The notes under the pieces: model-generated
What the model was told of the DNA's origin: nothing
Database searches by the model: none
What the model saw: the letters and a program-made list of their open reading frames with translations, nothing else
Shown here: positions 1 through 8,008 of the stretch, one piece after another
How the letters are laid out: each line of letters starts with the position of its first letter
How positions within the stretch are numbered: position 1 is the stretch's first letter
Origin: Anaerolineae bacterium
GTDB taxonomy: Bacteria; Chloroflexota; Anaerolineae; 4572-78; J111
Assembly (NCBI GenBank): GCA_020433835.1
Contig: JAGRBY010000157.1
Location: forward strand, 1 to 12,921
Length of the DNA stretch: 12,921 nt
Direction of reading: 5' to 3'
Translations under genes and position numbers: made by a program

Positions 1-293
1 CCGATATGTTACGCTTTTTGACAACTTAAAGCCGTCACTTGATATCACTCAGTCACTGTGGGTGTCTGCATGATATTGGAAAGTTTGTTATTGCGTGGGT
101 TTTAGTGAGGGTTTAGTCTGTTCCGGCCAAGAATAGGGCTAAACCCCTATCATGTTGACGATAACTGTTTACACAGTCAGTCACCTTTTACCCTCCCTTC
201 TATAACATCTAAATACAGGGTGAAATAGATCACCACTATCCCGGCCATTTAAGAGGAGTCAGGTAGTCTCAGTTGAGACGACACCGGGAACAA
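1..293. other. Non-coding leader upstream of the STAND gene
   Basis: No convincing gene is visible in this stretch. Two weak structures can be seen. An 8-base inverted pair, GGGTTTAG (109-116) and CTAAACCC (139-146), encloses a 22-base loop. A short palindrome GTCTCA-GT-TGAGAC lies at 266-279. TTGACA at 18-23 is a perfect -35 match, but the best -10 after 16 bases (TGATAT, 40-45) matches only three of six consensus positions. TATAAC at 201-206 has no good -35. The promoter of the gene cluster is therefore probably here, but I cannot place it. Confidence 0.5.
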
Positions 294-339
294 AAATAGA
301 CGTGTAGGACAAACTTAAGTTTGTCCTACACGTCTATTT
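294..339. repeat. Perfect 46-bp palindrome just before gene 1
   Basis: Two 23-base arms (294-316 and 317-339) are exact reverse complements with no spacer. The core is TAGGACAAACTT/AAGTTTGTCCTA, and symmetry breaks at 293/340. In RNA this would fold into a very stable hairpin ending two bases before the Shine-Dalgarno sequence of gene 1. No T-run follows, so it does not look like an intrinsic terminator. It could be a dispersed repeat hairpin (REP- or MITE-like), an operator for a dimeric regulator, or an mRNA 5' structure. Only the symmetry is certain. Confidence 0.9.
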
Positions 340-341
340 AC

Positions 342-350
342 AGAGGAGAG
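342..350 (+). promoter_or_regulatory. Ribosome binding site of gene 1 (decides the start)
   Basis: AGAGGAGAG contains AGGAG at 344-348, five bases before ATG 354. The frame also has an upstream TTG at 321, but that codon lies inside the palindrome and has no Shine-Dalgarno sequence of its own. ATG 354 is therefore the better start. Confidence 0.8.
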
Positions 351-353
351 AAA

Positions 354-3300
354 ATGGCAACTCACAGCGTATCGTTTCCGGCTGCTCAGCCTGATAACTT
401 CCCATTTGATTATCCTGATGAATTTGTCCCCCTCTCGCAAGAAGCTGAAAAGTTAATTCGAACGATGTTCGACAGCCACGCTCGCTTGGAGGTTGTTCGG
501 GAGTTGGGCGGTGGTTTTACGCAAACCCGCGTATTGGTGGTGCGGCCCTGGCATAGCAACGGCACATCCGACTTACCGCTGGTGATTAAGGTTGGCCCGG
601 CCTGGCTCATCCGCCGCGAAGTAGTAGGCTTTCAAGATTATGTTCGCCATAAACTGGCCGGCCGGGTCGAGCTGGTCAATACAGCCTTAAACGAAGTTTG
701 GGGTGGGGTGAGTTATCATCTGGCGGGTGATGGTCAGTTCAAATATGAGAGTCTGGCTTACTTTTGCCGCTCTACCGACATAAACATTGTGGCTGAACTG
801 TTGACCAGCCGGCTGTTCAAACGGCTGGGAACCTTGTGGCAGGGGGCCACAGTCGTAACCAAACCGTATTTGGCCGCCAAGTATGATCGCTGGTTACCGG
901 TACATGTGGTTATTGCTCCCGATATTGTGCCTCCTGGCGTGACGCCCCGACGCATTACCCCCCACCAGTTGAGCACCAACGACCTTGATCCGGGAAGCTG
1001 GGTTCGCGTAGAAGGGTTTGCGGTGGTTGAAGTTGATACGGCTGGTGATACATTTCAGGTTTCACTCGATGTACCGCAGGACATCGAAGTACAGCAATCT
1101 CATCGGCTGCGTTTACAACCGGTTGATGATTTGACGGCCTTCCCGGTTGGTCACCTTGTTCCCGTAGTGGAAGGGCGTGTGGTTCAGACCCGTTGTAAAC
1201 GTTTACAACGCGAAGTTGATGCTATCTTTAGCGCAGGGTTCTCGGTAAAAGCAACGCCCGAAGCGCTCCTGTTGTCGGATGGACGCCGACTGCCCCACCC
1301 CTTGCGGCATCTGGAAAGCCTCCTAACAGAGTGGCCGGCTATCAAGACTGCCTCTCTGCACGGCGACTGCCATCTGGAGAATGTTCTGGTTGATCCGGAG
1401 ACTCGTGATGTGACTCTGATCGATTTTGCCAACGCCGAAACGGAACATGCGCTGCACGATTTGCTTCTTTTGGAACTCAGTGTGGTCACCAATCTGCTTT
1501 CGGAGGCCCTGGTTGAGGCCGGTGAAACTCCGGAGATTATTACCTCACTTTTTTATGGGCGCTTACATTATGCCGCGACGGTCGATGCCACCTTATTCGA
1601 TCCGCCTCAACTGTTGCAGCCGGCTTTGAAAAAGATCTATGTTATCCTGGCCGCTATTCGACAGACCGCGCGGAGCTACCTGGCTACGGCTGATCAGTGG
1701 GCCGAATATTACCAAGGATTGGCGTTATATTGTATTGGTGCGCTGAAATTCAAAAATCTGGCTAAACTGCCGAGTGCCCCCTATCCCAAACAGCTCTTAC
1801 TGCTGGGGGCCGGTATGGCCGTTGCCTTATGGCAGCACCCGGAAGCACAACCTGCCCCGGTCGAGTCGATAGTAAGGCTCAGGCACCTTCTACAACAAAC
1901 GCTAGAAGACTCGATTAGGCTTGATGTCAGCCAGGAGACCGTGGCTGTGTCTAACAGCCTTACTTTGCGCAATCCGCTGGCTCGGCTGGCCGATTTACTC
2001 GATCCCTGGCTGGGTGATCATTTCGCTGCTGTCTACGGTCGGTCGACCCCCGGTGAATTACCCTTAAACATCGAGACAATTCAGGCCAAACTGAATAACG
2101 TTGGGCGGCCCGACTACCTTGTCCACGACCTTTTGCGGCTGGAGACCGATTTTGTGGCCGCTGTCTTGTCTCAGGCCGTGGCCGAGGTCGACCAACCGTT
2201 GGCTAACCTCCATTTCCCTTTCTACGAACGGCTGCATCGGGCTGTAAGGGGTGATGATGACCAGTTTGCGCCGCCTAAGGCTTTATCACCCCCTATGCGC
2301 GAAGCCTACATCTGCTTGGCTGCAATTCGGAGGGTAGCCGCTCACCATCTAACCACTGATGAGGCCTGGCGCAATTATTACCAGGGCTTAACGCTCTATC
2401 TGTTGGGGCTGGCGCAGATCGCAGCGCTGAGCCGGCGGCCGGCGGCCCATAGCGTACAACAAACCGCCTTTTTTGTAGCGGCCATTACGGTTGATCTCTG
2501 GCAGCAGCCCCATAATCGATCCTCTCCGCCCATGCCCTACCAGGGGTTGCAGGCTTTTCAAATGAAAGATGCCCCCTTTTTTTACGGTCGGGAGCAATTT
2601 GTTGAGAAATTGGCCGATAAGGTACATCAATCGCATCTGGTCGCGGTTACAGGGCCGTCGGGTAGTGGTAAATCCTCGTTGGTTATGGCCGGGTTGGGGG
2701 CGCATCTGGCTCGGCAAGGTAGCTGGTTGACCATTGTCTTTCGGCCCGGCAGTACGCCTTTTCAGGAATTGATTAAAGCGATGGCCCCCTTCCTGGTCGT
2801 TCCAAACGACGATTTAGGTATTCATCGCCTCGCCGTTGCCCTGCAAGAAGGTACTGTAACCCCCGTCGAACTTATAACCCAACATCTCGACCAGCAGCAC
2901 AATACCAAGCATTTACTCCTCGTCATCGATCAATTTGAGGAACTGTATACACTTTGTACCGATGCAGACATCCGCACGCAATTTATCGACATTATCCTGG
3001 CTTTGCTCGGCAACGCGCCGCCAGCCAACGGTCGGAAAAGGGTGCTCTCTCCATCTCCGATCTCTAGCTTTCATCTCTTGATCATTCTTCGCGCCGACTT
3101 TATGGGTAAAGCGTTAACCCATCGAGCGTTGGCCGATACCCTGCAAACGGTCTCGGTGGAACTGGTGGGGGCCATGGCCCGCTCTGATCTGGAGCGGGCC
3201 ATTGAGCAGCCGGCTGAAAAATTGGGTGTATCTTTTGAAGTTGGGCTTGTTGAGCGCATTCTTGACGATACAGGCGATAAGCCGGGCCGCCTGCCGCTGC

Positions 3301-6300
3301 TGGAATTTGCATTGACCTTATTGTGGCAGCGGCAGGCTAAGGGTTGGATAACCTGGGATGCCTATGAGTCGATTGGTCGGGTCGAGGGTGCCGTAACCCA
3401 CTATGCCGATTTGGTCTATGAGACTCTGTCACCGACCGAGCAGCATCAAGCCCGGCGTATTTTCACGCAGTTGGTTCATCCGGGGGCCGGTATTGAGGAT
3501 ACACGGCGCGTAGCCACCCAAATCGAATTGGCCGACAGTTGGTCTTTGGTCCAAAAATTAGCTGACAGTCGCCTGATTGTCACCAATCGCAATGCCAGTG
3601 GGGTTGACATTGCTGAGATAGTTCACGAGGCTTTGATCCACAGTTGGGTGCGGCTAGACCACTGGATGGAGGCTGATCGCACTTTTCGGGCCTGGCAGGA
3701 GCGGCTGCGTGTAGCCCTGGGCCAGTGGCTTGCCGCCGGGTGGGATGAAGGCAGCTTACTGCGCGGCACACCTTTGGCCGAAGCGGAAAACTGGTTGGAA
3801 CAGCGATCAGACGACTTGAGCCGACCCGAGCGCGATTTCGTTTGGCGCAGTATCACACTCCGTGAGCAGGAGCAAGCTGCTGAGGCAGCCGAACAGCGGC
3901 GTCAACTGGCTCAGGCCCAGGCTTTGGCCGAAGAGCAGCGCCAGCGGGCCGAAGCTGAACGTCTACGTGCCACAGAACAGGCGCAGGCTACAACTAAGCT
4001 GCGTCGGCTTGCCTGGGTGTTAGGGGTAGCCCTGCTGTTATTCTTGCTGGCACTTATAGCGGCTGCTGTCTTTAATCGAAATGCTCGCGTGTTTGAACAA
4101 GCGGCCTGGGATGCCGAGGGTCGGCAGGCTACAGCCGAGTTTTTGGCCGGTGTTGCCGAACAGCGCCAGTCCACGGCTGAAGCCGCGGCCCACCTGGCTG
4201 AAACGGCCCAGGCTCAAGCGGTTGCGGCTGAGGGTGTGGCTGTATCGGCCCGCCAAAATGCTGAAAGCGACCGCGATACGGCGTTTGTGGCTGAACAGAC
4301 CGCCGTGGCCGCACGCAGCACCGCCCAAAATTATCAGACCTTGGCCGAACAAGGCGAAGCGGCTGCTCAGGCTGCTCGGCAAACCGCCGTGGCGGATGAA
4401 GCTATTGCCCGCACGGCGGAACAGTTGGCGGCCCAGGCGCAGGCCACGGCCCAGGCCGGCCAAGCCACGGCTGAAGCCAATCGAGCCACGGCCCAGGCCC
4501 GCCGCATAGAGGCTGAGACGGCGATGCAAGAAGCCCAGGAAGCGTTGGCTGCGGCGGAAATCGCCCGGCAGGCCGCCGAAGCCGCTAAACAAGCCGCCGA
4601 ACAAGCGGCTGCGGAGGCCAAACGGGAGAAGAGGCAGGCTGAAGAGGCGGCCAAAAGTGCTGATGCCACCCGCATTGCGGCCGAGGGATTACGGGAAGAC
4701 GCTGAGGCTGATTTGCTTAGAACCCGTCAACTGGCAGCGATTATCGATAATACCCAGACTTGTGCGGTTGATGATGATCCCATCGTTGATGCGCGCCCCG
4801 GCGCATTAGCCTACGATGGTGAGCATATTTGGGTTGCCAATCAGTCTACCAAAGAGGTTAAAAAATTTGCAGCCGCGGATTGTGAACTTAAGGGTAGTTT
4901 TTTAACCGGTGCCGACGGCTTTCCCGTCGATATTACGTACAAGGCAGGGTTTATTTGGATACTCACCTCAAAAAATAAACTGTACAAAGTCAATCCGGAA
5001 AGCGTCCTTGCTTCCGGTCTTCCACTTCAGGTCGGCCCTCTTGATGATGATAGTAATCCGTTAGCGCTGCTTCACGACGGCAGCGCCGTTTGGGTAACAT
5101 CGAATAATCTTAATGGAAACCAAAATACACTTCGAAAGGTTAATCCCGAGACCGGAGACAGTGAAACTTTCGATACCGGAAAAAGGCCTTCTGCGCTGGC
5201 TTATGATGGGCGCTACATTTGGGTGACCCATGAAAATGATAACACCGTCTCCCAATTTGAGGCCAGTACCGGCGACTTAAAGGGTACATTTCCAACGGGC
5301 GGTAAACCTGTTTGGATTACGTATGCGGATGGTTATCTGTGGGTAGCAAACTTCTCCTCCGATACGGTGACCCGGTTTCCTCCCTCTGACGGGCGCGACC
5401 AAAAAATTTTCAATACCGGATCGGGGCCGGTGGCTTTAGCTTTTGACGGTTTTACGATGTGGGCGGCTAACCAAAATGATAATACCATTACAGAGCTTAC
5501 CGGCAGTAATGACTCTCGTACGCTGGAGATAGCATCGGGCCAAGAACCCAAAGCGATGCTATTTGATGGGGTTAATATGTGGGTAGCGGCCCAATTTGAT
5601 GACGCGGTAAAAAAAATACTGATTAGCCTACGCCCCGTTGGCCAGAAACCGGTCGATTTAGTGGCTGAGGGAGATTATTTGTGGACAGCCAACAACCAGG
5701 ACAAGACCCTCAGCAAAATTCCCATGGTCAACAACAACTTGGGGCAAACGTTTACGGTTAAAGATCACCCTGTAGCGCTTGCTGCGGCCGGTAACCATAT
5801 TTGGGTGGCACACGGAGACAGCGCCTTTGTGTCGAAAGTTCTCAGCAGTAACGGGGCAAGCGTAGGAACCTTTTCGACCGGTGGGCATCGAGCCGGCGCT
5901 TTGGCTTTTGACGGATCGCAAATTTGGGTGATTACAAAAGAAAGTGATGCGGTTGTTCGACTGCGTGAGTCCGACGGAAAAGTTTTGGGTGTTACCAAGG
6001 TAGGCGAAGCGTTGGTTGATATTGTGTATGATGGCAGCAATGTCTGGGTCGCCGACTTTACGGGTAAGTCATTAAGAAAACTGAACAGTAATGGCGTGGC
6101 TACGGATAGGTATAGTGTGGGGGGAGAACCTGCCACATTTGTTTACGACGATACCTACTTCTGGGTCGCCTACGAATTTATCAGCCTTCCTAGCTTTGAA
6201 GTTAGACTACAAAAGATCCGGGCCTCTGATGGGATGATTGTTAAAACCATCGCTACTATCGCTGACTCTGGAACACCACATATTGCTTATGATGGTGAGT

Positions 6301-6581
6301 TTATTTGGTTAGCGACTCAAACAGACACCAACGACTCTTTTAGTAAAGTTATTAAAGTGGAGGTCGCAAATCCGGACCATCAAACCACGGTACAAGGCTG
6401 CACGATGCCGAGTGATTTATCGCCAACTAACAATGGGGTTTGGTTAGCTTGCGCGGCAGATAACGTGGTCAGGAAGATAGGGAACAACCGCAGTTTCTTA
6501 GAAAACTCAGCCGTTGAACCGATCAAGCTGTTTGACCCGGTTAACTCACTTTACTTACCCATAATAATGAATGAGGAGTGA
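354..6581 (+). CDS. Transmembrane nSTAND1-type STAND NTPase with N-terminal APH-like kinase and C-terminal double propeller
   Basis: 2075 aa. Residues ~45-395 resemble an aminoglycoside/choline-kinase-type phosphotransferase: glycine loop LGGGFTQT (51-58), K79 in VIK, E89, catalytic loop HGDCHLEN (336-343) and LIDF with D357. A beta-rich, OB-like insert (~210-280) lies between the lobes. A 129-residue helical module follows in two copies (368-496, 591-719). The STAND NTPase spans ~728-1165: lead-in PYQGLQAF, Walker A GPSGSGKSS (767-775, K773), Walker B LLLVIDQFEEL (D859), LRADF (R913) and the family motif LPLLEFAL near 980. A coiled coil leads into one membrane helix (1219-1240), preceded by KLRR. 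Then come a long Ala/Gln/Glu-rich coiled coil (~1245-1465) and 14 propeller repeats (~1482-2056). The tail ends LYLPIIMNEE. STAND proteins are nucleotide-dependent switches for signalling or conflict. I infer an internal kinase output and an external sensor. The kinase may belong to the 'ternary complex associated domain 9' group, an uncertain recollection. The substrate is unknown. Confidence 0.88.
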   Translation: MATHSVSFPAAQPDNFPFDYPDEFVPLSQEAEKLIRTMFDSHARLEVVRELGGGFTQTRVLVVRPWHSNGTSDLPLVIKVGPAWLIRREVVGFQDYVRHKLAGRVELVNTALNEVWGGVSYHLAGDGQFKYESLAYFCRSTDINIVAELLTSRLFKRLGTLWQGATVVTKPYLAAKYDRWLPVHVVIAPDIVPPGVTPRRITPHQLSTNDLDPGSWVRVEGFAVVEVDTAGDTFQVSLDVPQDIEVQQSHRLRLQPVDDLTAFPVGHLVPVVEGRVVQTRCKRLQREVDAIFSAGFSVKATPEALLLSDGRRLPHPLRHLESLLTEWPAIKTASLHGDCHLENVLVDPETRDVTLIDFANAETEHALHDLLLLELSVVTNLLSEALVEAGETPEIITSLFYGRLHYAATVDATLFDPPQLLQPALKKIYVILAAIRQTARSYLATADQWAEYYQGLALYCIGALKFKNLAKLPSAPYPKQLLLLGAGMAVALWQHPEAQPAPVESIVRLRHLLQQTLEDSIRLDVSQETVAVSNSLTLRNPLARLADLLDPWLGDHFAAVYGRSTPGELPLNIETIQAKLNNVGRPDYLVHDLLRLETDFVAAVLSQAVAEVDQPLANLHFPFYERLHRAVRGDDDQFAPPKALSPPMREAYICLAAIRRVAAHHLTTDEAWRNYYQGLTLYLLGLAQIAALSRRPAAHSVQQTAFFVAAITVDLWQQPHNRSSPPMPYQGLQAFQMKDAPFFYGREQFVEKLADKVHQSHLVAVTGPSGSGKSSLVMAGLGAHLARQGSWLTIVFRPGSTPFQELIKAMAPFLVVPNDDLGIHRLAVALQEGTVTPVELITQHLDQQHNTKHLLLVIDQFEELYTLCTDADIRTQFIDIILALLGNAPPANGRKRVLSPSPISSFHLLIILRADFMGKALTHRALADTLQTVSVELVGAMARSDLERAIEQPAEKLGVSFEVGLVERILDDTGDKPGRLPLLEFALTLLWQRQAKGWITWDAYESIGRVEGAVTHYADLVYETLSPTEQHQARRIFTQLVHPGAGIEDTRRVATQIELADSWSLVQKLADSRLIVTNRNASGVDIAEIVHEALIHSWVRLDHWMEADRTFRAWQERLRVALGQWLAAGWDEGSLLRGTPLAEAENWLEQRSDDLSRPERDFVWRSITLREQEQAAEAAEQRRQLAQAQALAEEQRQRAEAERLRATEQAQATTKLRRLAWVLGVALLLFLLALIAAAVFNRNARVFEQAAWDAEGRQATAEFLAGVAEQRQSTAEAAAHLAETAQAQAVAAEGVAVSARQNAESDRDTAFVAEQTAVAARSTAQNYQTLAEQGEAAAQAARQTAVADEAIARTAEQLAAQAQATAQAGQATAEANRATAQARRIEAETAMQEAQEALAAAEIARQAAEAAKQAAEQAAAEAKREKRQAEEAAKSADATRIAAEGLREDAEADLLRTRQLAAIIDNTQTCAVDDDPIVDARPGALAYDGEHIWVANQSTKEVKKFAAADCELKGSFLTGADGFPVDITYKAGFIWILTSKNKLYKVNPESVLASGLPLQVGPLDDDSNPLALLHDGSAVWVTSNNLNGNQNTLRKVNPETGDSETFDTGKRPSALAYDGRYIWVTHENDNTVSQFEASTGDLKGTFPTGGKPVWITYADGYLWVANFSSDTVTRFPPSDGRDQKIFNTGSGPVALAFDGFTMWAANQNDNTITELTGSNDSRTLEIASGQEPKAMLFDGVNMWVAAQFDDAVKKILISLRPVGQKPVDLVAEGDYLWTANNQDKTLSKIPMVNNNLGQTFTVKDHPVALAAAGNHIWVAHGDSAFVSKVLSSNGASVGTFSTGGHRAGALAFDGSQIWVITKESDAVVRLRESDGKVLGVTKVGEALVDIVYDGSNVWVADFTGKSLRKLNSNGVATDRYSVGGEPATFVYDDTYFWVAYEFISLPSFEVRLQKIRASDGMIVKTIATIADSGTPHIAYDGEFIWLATQTDTNDSFSKVIKVEVANPDHQTTVQGCTMPSDLSPTNNGVWLACAADNVVRKIGNNRSFLENSAVEPIKLFDPVNSLYLPIIMNEE
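1455..1841 (+). repeat. Helical module, copy 1 (inside gene 1)
   Basis: Encodes residues 368-496, starting HDLLLLE and ending ALWQHP. It directly follows the kinase LIDF motif, so it occupies the position of the C-terminal helices of an APH-like kinase lobe. It aligns without a single gap to residues 591-719, with about 51 of 129 residues identical by hand count. The best conserved blocks are HDLLxLE, FYxRLHxA, LAAIR and YYQGLxLY. Confidence 0.8.
2124..2510 (+). repeat. Helical module, copy 2 (inside gene 1)
   Basis: Encodes residues 591-719, starting HDLLRLE and ending DLWQQP, immediately before the STAND domain. Unlike copy 1 it is not preceded by a catalytic HGDxH...N/DF segment. It therefore looks like a duplicated kinase C-lobe tail without a kinase, perhaps serving as a docking or autoinhibitory helical bundle between kinase and NTPase. 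Confidence 0.8.
4797..6521 (+). repeat. Fourteen beta-propeller repeats of ~41 residues (inside gene 1)
   Basis: Fourteen units of the form P-x-A-L-A-Y-D-G-x-x-[IVM]-W-V-[AT]-x-x-x-x-[DN]-x, then a strand, a turn and 'TGG/TGx', were counted from residue 1482 to about 2056. The spacing suits one four-stranded blade per unit, as in NHL/YVTN-like propellers. Fourteen blades suggest two seven-bladed propellers in tandem, although one large ring cannot be excluded from sequence. The repeats are diverged at protein and DNA level. The only four cysteines after the membrane helix are C1470 and C1510 at the first blade and C2016 and C2033 at the last. Confidence 0.82.
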
Positions 6582-6620
6582 GTTATAGCGTAACACGGTC
6601 TTGGCGTACGGAGTTGATAT

Positions 6621-6656
6621 ACCCACATTATCAATGAATTTCATTGTCTGATGGGT
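6621..6656 (+). other. Imperfect stem-loop between genes 1 and 2
   Basis: The core is a perfect odd palindrome with 7-base arms around one base, CAATGAA-T-TTCATTG (6632-6646). It is flanked by a second pairing, ACCCA (6621-6625) with TGGGT (6652-6656), across an internal loop. No T-run follows, so it is not a classic terminator. It could be an RNA processing or stability element that separates expression of genes 1 and 2. Confidence 0.4.
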
Positions 6657-6696
6657 GGCCCAACGCACATCATTTTGAAACAATTTAACAACCTAC

Positions 6697-6703
6697 GGGA
6701 GAG
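6697..6703 (+). promoter_or_regulatory. Ribosome binding site of gene 2 (decides the start)
   Basis: GGGAGAG lies seven bases before ATG 6711. The upstream in-frame ATG at 6651 is embedded in the intergenic stem-loop, has no comparable site, and would put a charged, non-signal-like 20-residue stretch ahead of the hydrophobic segment. ATG 6711 is therefore preferred. Confidence 0.75.
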
Positions 6704-6710
6704 AAAAGAA

Positions 6711-7982
6711 ATGAACAAGGTGAAATATTTTTTGCGGCTGTTTCTTTCAGTCAGCGGATTAGCCACGCTAATAGCGCTATTTACATTTATGCTGTTTCGT
6801 TTATTCATGATAGTGCCTGATCCGGCTTTGGGGGTGAGCCTGTCGCCATCCAATCCCAATGCGCAAGCCAATCCCTGGCCTGTTCACCTCTATGCTATTC
6901 CAGGTGATGCTACCACGTTGATTATGGCCGTTGATAACGTTACCAGTAGTTGCCAGGGGGATATCGAGTTTATCGCCGGGTACGAAGGTTCATCTTCGCC
7001 GACGAAAGGAAAAAAAGATCCTAACACGGATGGTCGCTATGTGGCTATTGATCCGGATTTTTTCCCGGATTGCGGTAATACGATCTGCACCTCGGTTGAA
7101 CGGGGTACCTTATTTGTGAAATGCACAGACCCTGAATTAGAGAGCCTGACGTTTAATTTTAGACGTTTTTACGCGCCCCATGACGATGATGTGGATGTTA
7201 TTTCTGAGGACAGTCAAGCGGTGTTGCAACTGTTTGACTCGAGCTTGGACGTTGGTCAATATGTGATAGTAATGCCGACCAACATTCCCCATGCTGCGCC
7301 CCGTACGGTGAATTTTGTAGGCGAACCGGTTACTTTTCGGGCATCCGGTGGGCTGGATGTAAGTGATGATTCCATGAATTTAACCTTGCGCTATTCCAGT
7401 AACATTTTGGGGCAAGTCAACCCCTTAACGTTACAGATTTTTCAGTGGAAAGAAGCCGGTTGGCGCAGCGTCGGCCAGCAGAACAATTTCCCCGGCGTCG
7501 ATCCGCGTGTGACAAAATCGGTTAAAGAATTTACCACCTATGTGTTAGGCAGCACGCCCTTGTGGTGCGATAGTTTTAACAGCGCCGAAGGATTAGATGG
7601 GAGTCAGGTCAACAACATTACCCAATTGACAAGCAGCGGTAAGCTCGAACTCGAGTTCACCTCCCCACCTAGTGGTTACGCCATCAGCACCCCGTATACG
7701 CCTACTTTGCCGATTGAGTCTTGGCAGACTATTTCTTACACCGCTAACATTCCAGCCGGAACAAACCTGACCGTTAGCATCCTTGACAGTGACACTACGC
7801 CGCTTATGACCAACGTAAATTCAGGGGCCGACCTGACGAATCTGGCCGATCCAACTCCGCCCAGCCTTCGTTTGCGGGTTGATATGACGACGACATCCAA
7901 CGAATCACCCGAACTGTTGGAGTGGTGTCTGCTGGCCGGGCCGAAGAAAAACGGCATCTATACCCCTATTGTTATCAAATAA
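6711..7982 (+). CDS. Exported or membrane-anchored beta-rich protein with YxP-type C-terminal tail, family unknown
   Basis: 423 aa; I do not recognise a named family. The N-terminus has a basic start (MNKVK) followed by a long hydrophobic stretch (~7-34), which is either an uncleaved signal anchor or a signal peptide. The rest is polar and beta-rich, with six cysteines (C81, C121, C126, C138, C286, C406), an even number that suits disulfides outside the cytoplasm. Residues ~220-275 contain a LTLRYSS...LGQVNPLTLQIFQW segment of a type I have seen in Chloroflexota surface proteins. Residues ~286-406 form a likely beta-sandwich bracketed by WC at both ends (LWCDSF, EWCLLA). It ends GIYTPIVIK, matching the tails of the neighbouring proteins. 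It lies 129 bases after gene 1 and 87 before gene 3, so co-expression and a shared surface role are likely. Function unknown. Confidence 0.8.
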   Translation: MNKVKYFLRLFLSVSGLATLIALFTFMLFRLFMIVPDPALGVSLSPSNPNAQANPWPVHLYAIPGDATTLIMAVDNVTSSCQGDIEFIAGYEGSSSPTKGKKDPNTDGRYVAIDPDFFPDCGNTICTSVERGTLFVKCTDPELESLTFNFRRFYAPHDDDVDVISEDSQAVLQLFDSSLDVGQYVIVMPTNIPHAAPRTVNFVGEPVTFRASGGLDVSDDSMNLTLRYSSNILGQVNPLTLQIFQWKEAGWRSVGQQNNFPGVDPRVTKSVKEFTTYVLGSTPLWCDSFNSAEGLDGSQVNNITQLTSSGKLELEFTSPPSGYAISTPYTPTLPIESWQTISYTANIPAGTNLTVSILDSDTTPLMTNVNSGADLTNLADPTPPSLRLRVDMTTTSNESPELLEWCLLAGPKKNGIYTPIVIK

Positions 7983-8008
7983 CGGGGCTTATTTATAGAT
8001 TTGTTGGT

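Noticed and set aside
2..73. Plus-strand frame open from the left edge to a TGA at 71-73
   Set aside because: About 23 codons with no recognisable motif; too short to call the end of an upstream gene.
294..345. Palindrome as an intrinsic transcription terminator
   Set aside because: The stem is strong but no T-run follows the right arm; the sequence goes straight into the ribosome binding site.
321..353. TTG start at 321 for gene 1 (11 extra residues)
   Set aside because: It lies inside the palindrome and lacks a ribosome binding site, while ATG 354 has AGGAG at the right spacing.
4038..4675. Long open frames on the opposite strand and in other frames across the coiled-coil region (for example 4038-4604 minus and 4081-4509 plus)
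   Set aside because: They are shadows of the GC-rich, Ala-rich repeat of gene 1. Their translations are Arg/Pro/Gly-rich or low-complexity, with no start signals or domain patterns.
6546..6581. Gene 1 tail as an LPXTG or PEP-CTERM sorting signal
   Set aside because: There is no LPXTG, no PEP box, no following membrane helix and no basic end. The YLPII tail is a different kind of signal, if it is one.
6651..6710. ATG 6651 as the start of gene 2
   Set aside because: It overlaps the intergenic stem-loop and has no Shine-Dalgarno sequence. ATG 6711 has GGGAGAG seven bases upstream and gives a normal basic-hydrophobic N-terminus.
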